A stretch of 64,000 nt of DNA, from NCBI GenBank assembly GCA_014695195.1, contig JACJNW010000025.1, positions 62,001 through 126,000 on the forward strand. The letters run 5' to 3'. Positions 54,634-63,701 of this stretch are shown here, one piece after another. Source of the DNA: Cyanobacteria bacterium FACHB-DQ100. GTDB taxonomy: Bacteria; Cyanobacteriota; Cyanobacteriia; Leptolyngbyales; Leptolyngbyaceae. The notes below the pieces were generated by a model. That model saw only the letters and a list, made by a program, of their open reading frames with translations, ran no database searches and was not told where the DNA came from. The position numbers were made by a program, and so were the translations under genes. Position 1 is the stretch's first letter. The number at the start of each line of letters is the position of its first letter.

Positions 54634-54882
54634 ATGACCCTGACAACATCCTTGCCCATCCCAGACTTAATCCGTCAGCTGCGGCAGCATCTCAATCTGT
54701 CGCAGGAGAAGTTTGCAGCCGAATTGGGCGTGTCTTTCAAAACCGTGAATCGGTGGGAGCGGGGACATAGCCTGCCTTCACTGATGGCTCTGAAGCTGAT
54801 CGAAGCTCAACTGAAAACACTTGGGGAACCCGGGCAAGTTCTGTTACGCCGGTATTTCTTAAAGGGAGAGTTGGATGCCTGA
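54634..54882 (+). CDS. Xre-family helix-turn-helix regulator
   Basis: From ATG 54634, 82 residues (CGGAG upstream). The HTH is clear: IRQLRQHLNLSQEKFAAELG and VSFKTVNRWERGHSLPSLMALKLIE. It ends at TGA 54882, overlapping the next start (ATG 54875) by 8 bases, so it is coupled to the hybrid kinase gene. It is likely a small DNA-binding output or autoregulator of that kinase; the direct link is inferred from the coupling. Confidence 0.88.
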   Translation: MTLTTSLPIPDLIRQLRQHLNLSQEKFAAELGVSFKTVNRWERGHSLPSLMALKLIEAQLKTLGEPGQVLLRRYFLKGELDA

Positions 54883-57800
54883 ATCGAGATCGTCCGTTAG
54901 TCTGGAGGATATCTTTATTACCGAGGTCTTAGCCCAAAGGCCGTCCAGAACCCCTAACTTACAAGCTGAAACGCAGGCTTTCCATGCGCTGGCGCGGCAA
55001 CTCGCAGAACACCCACAAACGATGCTAAGAACCTTAGTGGCTGTCGCGAAGGAGCTGTGTCAGGCAGGAAGTGCTGGCGTGAGTTTACTCGAGGTGACTG
55101 CCAATGGAGAAGAAGTCTTTCGCTGGGTTGCCGTCGCGGGAGCCCTAGCCGATTACGAGGGCAGGACAGCGCCGAGAAACTTTAGTCCTTGTGGCACCTG
55201 TCTAGACCGCCAATCACCTCAACTTTATACCCATCCGGAGCGCTATTTCCCCGACTTCGAGCAAGCGAACCCTCCAGTCGTTGAAGGGTTGGGTATTCCG
55301 TTAATAGGTGCATCTCAACCCTTAGGCGTCATTTGGATCGTGTCCCATAACGCAGCCCGACAGTTTGATGCTGAAGACGTGCGGATTATGACGAGTCTGG
55401 CGGACTTTACCGCGGCTGCCCTACACAGTATTCAGCTGCGGCAAACGGCAGAAGTTGCCTTGCAGCGGGAGCAATCTGCCTGGCGAGAAGCCGAAGCCAC
55501 CCGTCAAGCCTTAGATGAATCGGCACAACGCGCGATTGAAATTCTGGAAAGTATTACTGATGCTTTTATCTGTGTTGATCAAGACTGGCGCATTACCTAT
55601 GCCAATCAAGAGGCTGCCCGGTTAACCAAACTGCACCCTGAGGAAATGATAGGTAAGACGCGCCAAGCGTTGCAGTCTGGAGCAACACGAAGCAGTTCCC
55701 CGCCTGAGGTCATCGCCACGGTGATGGAACAAGCTTATCGTCGGACTGTTGCAGCACCAGAGGAAATCCACTTCGAGACGTTTGATGAAGCTTCGCAGCG
55801 GTGGCTAGAGATCCATACTTATCCCTGTAAGGTGGGTTTCAGTCTTTATTTTCGCGACATTACTGAGCGCAAACGAGACAAAATTAAACGTCTGCAAGCA
55901 GAGACAGCCTTGCGAGAGAGCGAATCGCGCTTTCGTCTGATTGTCGAGAGTGTAAGAGACTATGCCATCTTTACGTTGGACCTGGATGGGCACATCACCA
56001 GTTGGAACCCTGGAGCCGAACGGCTGCTCGGTTACAAAGAGGCAGAAATTATCGGTCAACTCGGTCGCATTATCTTTACCCCCGAGGACAATGAGGCTGG
56101 AAAAGCCGATGAGGAACTTCAGACGGCGCTGACTCAAGAACGAGCAGAGGATGACCGCTGGCACGTTCGTAAAGATGGAAGCCGATTCTTCGCCAGTGGT
56201 TTCATGATGCAACTGCGAGACGAAGCAGGAAACCTTCAGGGATTGGTCAAGATTCTGAGAGACATCACCGGAGCACATCAAGCCCAAGAGCGGGAGCAGT
56301 TTCTATCCAGAGCGAGTTCTGTCCTGGCCGGAACCCTTGACTACAAAATCACGTTATTTAACATCGCGCAGTTAGCTGTGCCGTTTCTGGCTGACGTTTG
56401 TTTCTTTGACATTCTCAATCCCAATCACCAGATCGAACGAATGGCATGGCATCACGGCGATCCGACCAAGCGGGATTGGTTTGAGCAGGTGCAACGCTAT
56501 ACGCCGCCTCAAGACCGTGAGAACCACCCGATCTCCACCGTTGTTGCCACAGGTCATGCCAACCTTGTTGCTCACATGAGCGAAACATGGATGCAAGCCG
56601 CAGCGATCAGTGCCGAGCATTTGCAATTCATCCGTGACTTGCAGGTGCGATCGCTGATCACTGTGCCCCTGATTGCCCATGGGCGAACGCTTGGAGCTCT
56701 AACGGTTTGCTCCACCGCAGACTCGAATCGTCACTACACTCAGTCCGACTTGGCAGTGGCAGAAGAATTAGGACGACGGGCAGCGTTGGCACTCGATAAT
56801 GCCCGACTCTACCAGCAGGCGCAGGAAGCCAACCGAATGAAAGACGAGTTTTTGGCAGTGCTCTCGCATGAGTTGCGCTCACCGCTGAACCCGATTCTCG
56901 GTTGGCTGCAAATGATCCGCAGAGGAAATATGGATGCAGCCAGAACCGAAAAAGCCTGGAACACGATCGAACGCAATGCCAAGCTGCAAGCCCAACTGGT
57001 TGAGGATCTGCTGGATGTTTCCCGGATTCTGCAAGGCAAACTGAGTTTGAATATGGGTCAGGTCAACTTAGCGGTGACAATTCGCGCTGCCTTAGAAACG
57101 GTGCAGTTGGCTGCCCAAGCAAAGTCGATTGCGATCGAGACCAGACTTGATTCTCAAATTCCATCGATCCTAGGAGATGCCACCCGTCTACAACAAGTTG
57201 TTTGGAATCTCCTCTCGAACGCGATTAAGTTCACCCCGGAACAAGGGCAGGTCGAGGTGCACTTAGAACGGTTGGATAACCAGGCTCAGATTCGGGTGAG
57301 AGACACAGGTGTGGGGATTCCGCCCAGCTTTGTGCCGCACGTGTTTGACTACTTCCGGCAAGCGGATGGAGCGACAACTCGACGGTTTGGCGGACTGGGA
57401 CTGGGATTAGCGATCGTGCGTCAGATTGTGGAGGCGCATGGGGGAACGGTGTGGGCAGAAAGTCCTGGGGAAGCGCAGGGGGCAACATTTACGGTGAGAC
57501 TGCCGCTGACGCTCGCTCAATCCACAACCACTCCAGAAAGCCAACCCTCTGAAGCGGCTTGCAGTTTGCACGGGACTCAAATTTTAGTGGTCGATAACGA
57601 GCCCGATGCGTTAGAGGTTGCTGCGTTCGTCCTGGAACAAGATGGGGCAACAGTGATCACAGCCAGGTCCGCCGAGGAAGCGTTGACAGTGTTCAACGAA
57701 TCGCAACCGGATATATTACTCAGTGATATCGGGATGCCGGAAATAGATGGCTATATGCTAATGGAGCAAGTACGGTGCTTCGAGGCGTTGCAGCAGGAAT

Positions 57801-57979
57801 CGCTGCCCCCTGAGAAGCGGAGAGCGATTCCTGCCATTGCGCTCACTGCTTATGCTGGGGAGATCAATTATCAGCAGGCGATCGCGGCAGGGTTTCAACG
57901 GCATCTGGCTAAACCCGTTGATCCAGGGATGTTAGTCCAGACGATTGCAGAATTGCTGAAGCAAAACCCGCGTCAATAG
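54875..57979 (+). CDS. Hybrid histidine kinase GAF-PAS-PAS-GAF-HisKA-HATPase-REC
   Basis: A 1034-residue cytoplasmic kinase. The order is: N-terminal GAF (about 40-185, with FSPCGTCLDRQ), PAS (about 225-330), second PAS (about 345-460, WNPGAERLLGY), GAF (about 480-640), dimerisation domain with His665 in LSHELRSPLNP, ATPase domain (about 765-880, [29 protein letters not shown]), and a C-terminal receiver with Asp951 in ILLSDIGMPEIDG and Lys in HLAKPVD. No membrane span is seen. The FSPCGTCLDRQ GAF type is often associated with bilin- or redox-linked kinases but lacks a proven ligand. It is coupled to an HTH gene upstream; a pseudo-receiver gene faces its end with a 7-base overlap. Confidence 0.92.
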   Translation: MPESRSSVSLEDIFITEVLAQRPSRTPNLQAETQAFHALARQLAEHPQTMLRTLVAVAKELCQAGSAGVSLLEVTANGEEVFRWVAVAGALADYEGRTAPRNFSPCGTCLDRQSPQLYTHPERYFPDFEQANPPVVEGLGIPLIGASQPLGVIWIVSHNAARQFDAEDVRIMTSLADFTAAALHSIQLRQTAEVALQREQSAWREAEATRQALDESAQRAIEILESITDAFICVDQDWRITYANQEAARLTKLHPEEMIGKTRQALQSGATRSSSPPEVIATVMEQAYRRTVAAPEEIHFETFDEASQRWLEIHTYPCKVGFSLYFRDITERKRDKIKRLQAETALRESESRFRLIVESVRDYAIFTLDLDGHITSWNPGAERLLGYKEAEIIGQLGRIIFTPEDNEAGKADEELQTALTQERAEDDRWHVRKDGSRFFASGFMMQLRDEAGNLQGLVKILRDITGAHQAQEREQFLSRASSVLAGTLDYKITLFNIAQLAVPFLADVCFFDILNPNHQIERMAWHHGDPTKRDWFEQVQRYTPPQDRENHPISTVVATGHANLVAHMSETWMQAAAISAEHLQFIRDLQVRSLITVPLIAHGRTLGALTVCSTADSNRHYTQSDLAVAEELGRRAALALDNARLYQQAQEANRMKDEFLAVLSHELRSPLNPILGWLQMIRRGNMDAARTEKAWNTIERNAKLQAQLVEDLLDVSRILQGKLSLNMGQVNLAVTIRAALETVQLAAQAKSIAIETRLDSQIPSILGDATRLQQVVWNLLSNAIKFTPEQGQVEVHLERLDNQAQIRVRDTGVGIPPSFVPHVFDYFRQADGATTRRFGGLGLGLAIVRQIVEAHGGTVWAESPGEAQGATFTVRLPLTLAQSTTTPESQPSEAACSLHGTQILVVDNEPDALEVAAFVLEQDGATVITARSAEEALTVFNESQPDILLSDIGMPEIDGYMLMEQVRCFEALQQESLPPEKRRAIPAIALTAYAGEINYQQAIAAGFQRHLAKPVDPGMLVQTIAELLKQNPRQ

Positions 57980-58374
57980 ACGAGACACAACCGCTGGAGA
58001 AGGCGTTTCAACTGTTGTCCGTCTTCGAGATAGCTGACATATTCATGGTCACCGATCTCGATATCTTGCCCCTCAAGGTCTGCCCCATAGCGTTCAGCCA
58101 GGATAATAATTGGAGCACGGCTGTCTACTCCTGAATTTTGGCGAATCTGCTGCCCAATTGCCCTGCATTCATCGATCGTTTGGTCCATCTGATTAATCAA
58201 AATCAGATCAAAGCAGTCTTGCCCTCCCTGGGTGCGCTGAATGGCATTCTCTGCATCGAGCGCCATCATCACCTGATAGCCCCAGGCTTGCAGATTATGC
58301 TTCAGCATCGGTCGGACGTTATCATCGGGTTCCAGGACGAGGATACGAGCGGTGTTTGTGGTGGTCTGATGCAT
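57973..58374 (-). CDS. Pseudo-receiver protein 1 (phospho-Asp replaced by Asn)
   Basis: From ATG 58374, 133 residues with a receiver fold (ILVLEPDDNVRP, then DLILINQMDQTIDE, then YVSYLEDGQQLKRLL). The acceptor position is Asn61 (LINQ) and the usual Lys-Pro is Tyr-Leu-Glu-Asp, so normal phosphorylation is unlikely. The family is recognised from other cyanobacteria as a conserved stand-alone protein. It lies 55 bases after a Crp-type gene on the same strand. It has a close paralog at 59811-60209 in the same setting. A possible role is a constitutively active or protein-binding receiver. Confidence 0.85.
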   Translation of the reverse strand: MHQTTTNTARILVLEPDDNVRPMLKHNLQAWGYQVMMALDAENAIQRTQGGQDCFDLILINQMDQTIDECRAIGQQIRQNSGVDSRAPIIILAERYGADLEGQDIEIGDHEYVSYLEDGQQLKRLLQRLCLVY

Positions 58375-58429
58375 GTCTTTCACTTCTTCATAATTAACAA
58401 CTGGATGTCAGCGGACCTGGCTTGCCGCG

Positions 58430-59128
58430 TTATTGCTCGGCCAGTAATCGCTGGTATTGAGCTTTGATGGTTTTGAAACATTCGCAGCCACTCGCTTCTA
58501 ACCCTGTCTGATTGAGAATGTGCACACTGCCACGCCGATATTGAATCAAGCTTCTTTCTTGAAGACTTTGAGCCGTCTGCGTCACCCCGGGTCGCCGCAC
58601 GCCGAGCATGATCGAGAGAAACTCCTGCGTCAAAGGCAAATAGCTGGAGTTGAGTTGCCATTGGGCTTCGAGTAGCCACCGGCACAGTCGTTGCTCGAGC
58701 GGGTGGAGCGCATTGCAAGCCGCGGTCTGAGAGACCTGTGCCAGAAACACCTGAGTGTAGCGCAGCAGCACATCGCGCAGTTCGTCGTTCCGGTTAAATT
58801 CTTGTCGCATCACCTGAGCCTCGATCTTCATGGCGTTCCCTGCAACTTGAACAAAGACATCCGTCTGTGCCGCTTCACGGCTGCCCAAGCAGGCGTGAAT
58901 GCCGACCACATCCCGACTGCCGGCCATACCGACCTCGGCGACCGCCCCATTTTTCATCGTGATCGTGACTGAGAAGAGACTGTCGATCGGAAAATAAAGA
59001 TAGGATATAGAGTCGCCAGGTCGGTAGATGACTTTGCCTTGCTCTAAGCTGACTGGCTGGAGATGCGGTGCCAGTCGATCGAACACCTCAGCCGAAAGCG
59101 TCGCTAATATTTGACTGTCAGGGGTCAT
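58430..59128 (-). CDS. Crp/Fnr-family transcription regulator 1
   Basis: From ATG 59128, 232 residues. An N-terminal cyclic-nucleotide-binding-type barrel (YRPGDSISYLYFPIDSLFSV, then AEVGMAGSRDVVGIHACLGS) and a C-terminal HTH (LPLTQEFLSIMLGVRRPGVTQTAQSLQ) are seen. It lacks the RxAxx cAMP-binding Arg-Ser pattern and the Fnr cysteine cluster, so its ligand is unknown. The C-terminal tail GLEASGCECFKTIKAQYQRLL is a signature of this cyanobacterial subfamily. It is followed by pseudo-receiver 1 and preceded by an atypical receiver gene. It is the paralog of the Crp gene at 60239-60952. Confidence 0.88.
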   Translation of the reverse strand: MTPDSQILATLSAEVFDRLAPHLQPVSLEQGKVIYRPGDSISYLYFPIDSLFSVTITMKNGAVAEVGMAGSRDVVGIHACLGSREAAQTDVFVQVAGNAMKIEAQVMRQEFNRNDELRDVLLRYTQVFLAQVSQTAACNALHPLEQRLCRWLLEAQWQLNSSYLPLTQEFLSIMLGVRRPGVTQTAQSLQERSLIQYRRGSVHILNQTGLEASGCECFKTIKAQYQRLLAEQ

Positions 59129-59213
59129 AACAGCCTCAAAAGGTGAGTTGGAGAGGCTCTTCGTAGAACACAGCCCAGAATCAAAGGTCAAAGATTGCCG
59201 AAACAGGAATTTG

Positions 59214-59624
59214 CTAGACCGCTTCAACCTTCTCAGTCACGCTTGCCACGGTCGCAATCAGCTCGTCGAAATCGATCGGCTTGGATAAGTGTCGGGAAAA
59301 TCCGGCGCTGAGCGCCTGAAGCCGATCGGTTGTTCTGGTATAGACGGTCACAGCGATTGCAGGAATTCGGACGTTGAAAGTTGTCTCAAGCGCTTGCACT
59401 TGGCGGATGAGCGCATATCCATCCTCCTGGGGCAGGGCAAGCTCGCTGATTAGGAGATCGGGACGAGTTTGGTGAATCTGCTGAATCGCTTCGCGGACAC
59501 AAGTTGCTGTCGTCGTCTCCACACCATAGGAAGCAAACAAGAGCGTCAGTAGCTCAGATGAATCAGCGTTTGCATCGACGACCAGCACTCGTAAACCATT
59601 TGGCAGTAAAGCAGAATGACACAT
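59214..59624 (-). CDS. Atypical receiver protein (acceptor position Glu)
   Basis: From ATG 59624, about 136 residues (the frame opens to 59666). It has a receiver fold with VVDANAD in the acid pocket, where one of the two acids is Ala, and LLISELALPQEDG, where Glu61 stands for the phospho-Asp. Glu often mimics a phosphorylated Asp, so this receiver may be constitutively active. The Lys in HLSKPID is kept. It lies between the two Crp/pseudo-receiver pairs on the same strand. Its output is unknown because no other domain is attached. Confidence 0.82.
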   Translation of the reverse strand: MCHSALLPNGLRVLVVDANADSSELLTLLFASYGVETTTATCVREAIQQIHQTRPDLLISELALPQEDGYALIRQVQALETTFNVRIPAIAVTVYTRTTDRLQALSAGFSRHLSKPIDFDELIATVASVTEKVEAV

Positions 59625-59810
59625 ATTCGGGTAGCCCACGACAAAGTAAGAAACCATGGAACACAAAGTGAGCAGTCCCTGCTTTCCCCAGAAGCAATGC
59701 GGTTGAGTTGCTCAACTGTCTCCATCGTAGTGGCTGGAAAGATCGAGTTCAGTACGAAACCGTACCAACGGAAAATGTCCCACCGCGAGGATGGGGAAAT
59801 GCCAATGTCG

Positions 59811-60209
59811 CTAAAGGGGGCAAAGGGTGTGGAGAAGATGTTTTAACTGTTGCCCATCCTCAAGATACGTCACGTACTCGCTTTCCCCGACCTGGATATC
59901 TTTCCCTTCCAATTCGGGACCATACTTCTCAGCCATCACCACAATTGGAATCCGGCGAAAATGATCGGCGTGTTGACGAATCTGCCGCCCCAGGTCAACC
60001 GTTTCGTCGATCGACTGCTTGAACTGATTGATCAGAATCAGATCAAAGGACTCACCGCTATACCGAGTTCGCTGGAGCGCATCTGCGCCATCCAAAGTTA
60101 CCGTCACAAGATAACCCCACTGGTGCAAGTTGTCTCGAAGAGCGGGACGGACTGCATCGTCCGGCTCAACAAGCAAGATAACTTTTACGGTTGCTGATCT
60201 CAGTTCCAT
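59811..60209 (-). CDS. Pseudo-receiver protein 2 (phospho-Asp replaced by Asn)
   Basis: 132 residues, paralogous to pseudo-receiver 1 (shared VEPDD, RPxLxxNLxxWGY, FDLILINQ, IDE, QIRQ, EYVxYLEDGQQLKxLLxxLC). Asn61 sits at the acceptor position and YLED replaces the Lys-Pro segment. It lies 30 bases beyond the extended frame of Crp gene 2, on the same strand. The repeated order Crp then pseudo-receiver suggests a duplicated cassette and a functional tie between the two proteins. Confidence 0.85.
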   Translation of the reverse strand: MELRSATVKVILLVEPDDAVRPALRDNLHQWGYLVTVTLDGADALQRTRYSGESFDLILINQFKQSIDETVDLGRQIRQHADHFRRIPIVVMAEKYGPELEGKDIQVGESEYVTYLEDGQQLKHLLHTLCPL

Positions 60210-60238
60210 ATCCCGCTGACTTTGCCAAACACATAACG

Positions 60239-60952
60239 TTACGAGGGTTCTTCATGAGCGAGACCCAGCAAGCGATCGTATTCATCCTTGACCGTTTGAA
60301 AACACTCGCAGGAAAAGGCTTCTAGCCTCGATCAATCCAGGATATGAATGTGCCCCCGGTGGTAACGAATCAAATCGCGCTCCTGAAGCGATTGGGCGGT
60401 TTGGGTAACACCCGCCCGGCGTACCCCCAGCATATCTGCGATAAATTCCTGGGTCAGATCTAGATCGTCCCCCTCAACTCGGTCATGCGCTTCTAAGAGC
60501 CAGCGAGCCAAGCGTTGGTCTATCCTATGGAGGCTGTTGCAGGCGGTGGTTTGCGAGATCTGGGCGATAAAGGCTTGAGTGTAGCGCAGCAGCACATCAC
60601 GCAAGTCTTGATTGCGATCAAACTCTTCTCGCAAAATCCGAGCATCAATCTTCAGAGCGCTACCTGGAATCTGCACAATGTAGGTGGTTTGTGTTGTTTC
60701 TCGACCGCCCATAAAGGCATTAATCCCAATCACTTCACGCTGACCGACCACTCCCGTCTCAGCAGTTGTGCCATCCTTCATCGTGGTGGTGATAGAAAGA
60801 ACACAGTTGAGCGGAAAGTAAAGTGTGTGGATCGGTTCACCGGGATTGTGCAGACGATCTCCTTTTGACAACGCCTTTTGTTTCAAGTGTGGAGCAAGCT
60901 TGTCACCTAGAGCTTGAGGCATCGCACTGAGCAAGCGGTTTTGAGCGGTCAT
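60239..60952 (-). CDS. Crp/Fnr-family transcription regulator 2 with in-frame TGA
   Basis: The frame from ATG 60952 reads 206 codons to a TGA at 60332-60334 and then stays open for 31 codons to TAA 60239-60241. The extra part, SRLEAFSCECFQTVKDEYDR, is the conserved tail of this subfamily and matches regulator 1, so the TGA is most simply a single CGA (Arg) to TGA change. The truncated protein keeps the nucleotide-type barrel (HNPGEPIHTLYFPLNCVLSI) and the HTH (LDLTQEFIADMLGVRRAGVTQTAQSLQ), so DNA binding may survive. Whether the tail is needed is not known. The call covers the full original frame. Confidence 0.8.
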
Positions 60953-61819
60953 AGCGCCCTCACAGTTTGTCTTAGCAGCTTACTTCGTCGCGATAGGGAG
61001 CACATCCAACACAAGTTAGAAATCATCTGCTAAGCAAAAGGTTTCTCCCACTCTTACCGGATATCTCCTTGTCATCTACCAACCGTTCCACAATTGGCTG
61101 TGAGTATTGCTGATACTAAATTCAGGCAGATTTTGTCGCTCGGGAAAAAGCCTGAAAAAGCCGGATTCGGCTTGAAAGAGCATCAATACCGTTAGAAACT
61201 ATTGACCACTGATTTCTAATAAATAAGCTTTTCTATTTATTAGAACATAAGTGTTATAAAGGCTGAAAGCTCTTTCCACTCTGTCTTAACGGTAATTTAC
61301 GAGATTTGAGCAGGCATTAAAATTAACCGATCTCACCTGCTTCCCTCTCCGAAAGCTAGACCCTCTGTGCTTTCCAAGAGCAACAGCACTTTTCGACGAC
61401 TAGTGTAAATTAAATAAACCCAACTGTTTATAGGGCAGTAGGACTGAGTCATATCGCTTCAAATATTTATTATGGCTCTCAAATCTGTTTATTAAAGCTA
61501 AGCACCGAAATAAGCTGTACTGCCTGCTATGCAAAAGCTCTGTCTCGTTAACGGTTTTTTAAATAGCTAATGATATCCCTAAAGGTTGATAACACAGATT
61601 TCGCGCCAGATATAGCTTTCGGCTCTGATCATAGGTGTCACGACAATTATGATCGGTAGTGGGGCGGGATTCCTAGCTGTCGCCAACCCGCCAGTGACGC
61701 TGCACTTGATAGTCCTGAATCGCTCCCCTAATTTTAACTGCCTAGTGTGGTCTCAAAGTGCGTCTATGCTCACTTAGAAAAGTGATGACGCTCAATCCCC
61801 ATCCTCCTCGCCAGTTGCC
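60953..61819. other. Intergenic segment with the second copy of the dispersed repeat
   Basis: No gene is seen in these 867 bases. Bases 61207-61400 match 54061-54260, including GAGATTTGAGCAGGCATTAA and CTAGACCCTCTGTGC. Confidence 0.5.
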
Positions 61820-62272
61820 TTAAGAAGGATTTGCCAAAGCAGTAGTCGCTTGCTGACACATCCTGAGCATGCGGTGGTCATTCGCACTAATGGTCTGAAG
61901 CGGATATAACTGAGCTAATTCTGCCCTGACAGCTTGGGGTTTGACCTCCTCCGGGACTTGTTCCTCCACGTCTAATTGTGTTCCCTCGAGTTCACCAGCA
62001 AAACAGGTGAACTCCGATTGGGGCGAGTAAAAGGCCCCCACGACTTTGCCCTGGTGCCGTTCAAACACAACATAGTTTTGGCTGACCTGATTCGGCTTAG
62101 GGGAATTGCTATAGAGGTAAACCCCGTCCGGAAGCGTTGCGGAATCAGGTGTTGCAGCAAGCCGGGCTTGAGCCAAAGGAACTCGAGGACTCGTGCTCAG
62201 CAGGGTGATGGGGAAGAGCGCCGCGATGGCGAGCAGGAACCTTTTTGGGCGGATTAAAGCAAGTGGAAGCAT
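61820..62272 (-). CDS. Small secreted protein of a cyanobacterial unknown family
   Basis: 150 residues. Residues 1-35 are a signal peptide (basic start, FLLAIAALFPITLLS core, cleavage near AQA). The mature part has DGVYLYSNSPKPNQVSQNYV, GKVVGAFYSPQSEFTCFAGE and a helical end with NDHRMLRMCQQATTALA. This combination, with two spaced Cys, recurs in exported cyanobacterial proteins of unknown function. It should reside in the periplasm or outside. GGAGAAAC precedes its ATG at 62272. It is monocistronic. Confidence 0.75.
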   Translation of the reverse strand: MLPLALIRPKRFLLAIAALFPITLLSTSPRVPLAQARLAATPDSATLPDGVYLYSNSPKPNQVSQNYVVFERHQGKVVGAFYSPQSEFTCFAGELEGTQLDVEEQVPEEVKPQAVRAELAQLYPLQTISANDHRMLRMCQQATTALANPS

Positions 62273-62517
62273 TGCTGTTTCTCCTTGCGGGATAGTGATG
62301 ACAGTAGAGTCACGTTCCAGCGCTTCTATCCCTCATTAAGCGCCACATGAGGGCGCTGAACATCGATTCAAGTTTGGTAGATACAAGTCTTGAGAGCAGG
62401 GGATAGCGTCAGCCGTGGAACGTGAACGGTTCCAGGTTATCGAGCGGATTCCGCAAGCTCCTCTGCCCTGCGGATCACTTCAATTTCTGTCCGATGGCAG
62501 GAGAGAAATCTCAGTCA

Positions 62518-62976
62518 TTAGCCAGAACTCTCACCTTCAGCCCTAGCGGATGCCCCAGGTTGCAGCACCCAGTCTTCCTTCTCTCGGGCTCCGGTTCGAC
62601 GGGCAAGGAGGTGCTGAATCTGAGCGAAGAGTTCGGAGGTATCGGTCTGCTTACTCAGCACAGCATCGGCCTCGGGACAAAGGTCTGCAGCTTGGTCGAG
62701 GAGGTCTGGGGTGAAAAAACTGGAAATGAGGACGAGCAGCGGTGGCGTCTCTAGCTGCTGGTGTATCCGACAAATCAATTCGGGTCCGTCCATGCTGCGT
62801 TGGTAAGCTGGAGTCGGCATTGAGAAATCCACCAGCACTAAGTCAAATTGATCCATTTGAGGCAGGAAGGCTTGAACTTGAGTAAACGCAGACGTGACAT
62901 AGCCCAGCTGCTGTAACCGTAGGGCTAGCACAAAGCACCAAGCCTCGTTGTCATCAATAATTGCAATGCGATTCAT
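62518..62976 (-). CDS. Single-domain response regulator
   Basis: From ATG 62976 (AGGAGA about 9 bases upstream; a GTG at 62982 is less likely), 152 residues. It is a canonical receiver: acidic pocket IIDDNEA, phospho-Asp in LVLVDFSMP, and Lys in VLSKQTD. The last 25 residues are a polar tail after the receiver fold, and no DNA-binding domain is present. Unlike the receivers at 57973-60209 its acceptor Asp is intact, so it could be the phosphate-accepting partner of the hybrid kinases in this cluster. Confidence 0.88.
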   Translation of the reverse strand: MNRIAIIDDNEAWCFVLALRLQQLGYVTSAFTQVQAFLPQMDQFDLVLVDFSMPTPAYQRSMDGPELICRIHQQLETPPLLVLISSFFTPDLLDQAADLCPEADAVLSKQTDTSELFAQIQHLLARRTGAREKEDWVLQPGASARAEGESSG

Positions 62977-62982
62977 CCCCAC

Positions 62983-63494
62983 GTCTCCTGGGCCACCTTC
63001 GTTCTATAACCGTTCTTATCTATCGAAACAGAAGATGGAAACTACCTAAAGACAGAACAGGCTGGAGGACTAGCTTGAGGGGTACCTGTCTCGCCACTGC
63101 ATCCCTTGAGCAATCGCGCCCATCCAGTCTGAATAGCCCCGGGACTCAAATACATCTTGATGCATTCCTGCAACTAATCCTTTCTCTCGATTCAGGCTAC
63201 CAGGAGAAGGTGCAATTGCAATGGCGCTGAGAATCTACTAACACTGTGACCGCTGAACATGTCAAGAAAGTTCAGAAATTAAAGCTCCCTGAACCTTCTG
63301 ATTGCTGTTTTTGCGATGCAACCGTCTCAAAACTCTGTAAGGGCCCAAAAGTGTAGAACACGACAACGGGAATAGACATCAAACATCCTGCGCTTTCTCA
63401 GCATTTCTACCAAATGACAGGTATTAATTTGAACATTGCCATGCGATAACAAGGAGACATCTCTTTTTCACAGCTTTATTTGCACTTCAGGACC
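62983..63494. other. Gene-free segment
   Basis: No gene, repeat or strong hairpin was recognised. Confidence 0.35.
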
Positions 63495-63701
63495 ATGTCT
63501 CAATTCGCGCCAGTACCAGTTCATTCCTCTTTCTTTACGGTGTATCTCAGCAAACATGGCATTGAACTACACCCAGGCTGTCAGGATTATCCCAACACTC
63601 ATGTGCTGTTTAGTTCAAGGTCTTACGAGTCGGCTCAACACTTTGCTCAAATTGCTGCTAGCATTCGTCATTTACCATTAAAAAGTTGGGTCAATATCTA
63701 A
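63495..63701 (+). CDS. Small hypothetical protein (68 aa)
   Basis: From ATG 63495, preceded by CAGGACC. The sequence MSQFAPVPVHSSFFTVYLSK, then HGIELHPGCQDYPNTHVLFS and SARSYESAQHFAQIA-like helix has the mixed strand/helix pattern of a real protein and ends SWVNI. No family was recognised. Confidence 0.45.
   Translation: MSQFAPVPVHSSFFTVYLSKHGIELHPGCQDYPNTHVLFSSRSYESAQHFAQIAASIRHLPLKSWVNI

Noticed and set aside
55805-56287. A 160-codon frame antisense to the hybrid kinase.
   Set aside because: It mirrors conserved sense codons of the PAS/GAF region and has no start signal.
60332-60334. TGA as a possible selenocysteine codon in Crp regulator 2.
   Set aside because: The paralog has Gln here and relatives are expected to have Arg, and no selenocysteine insertion element is seen, so a simple nonsense change is likelier.
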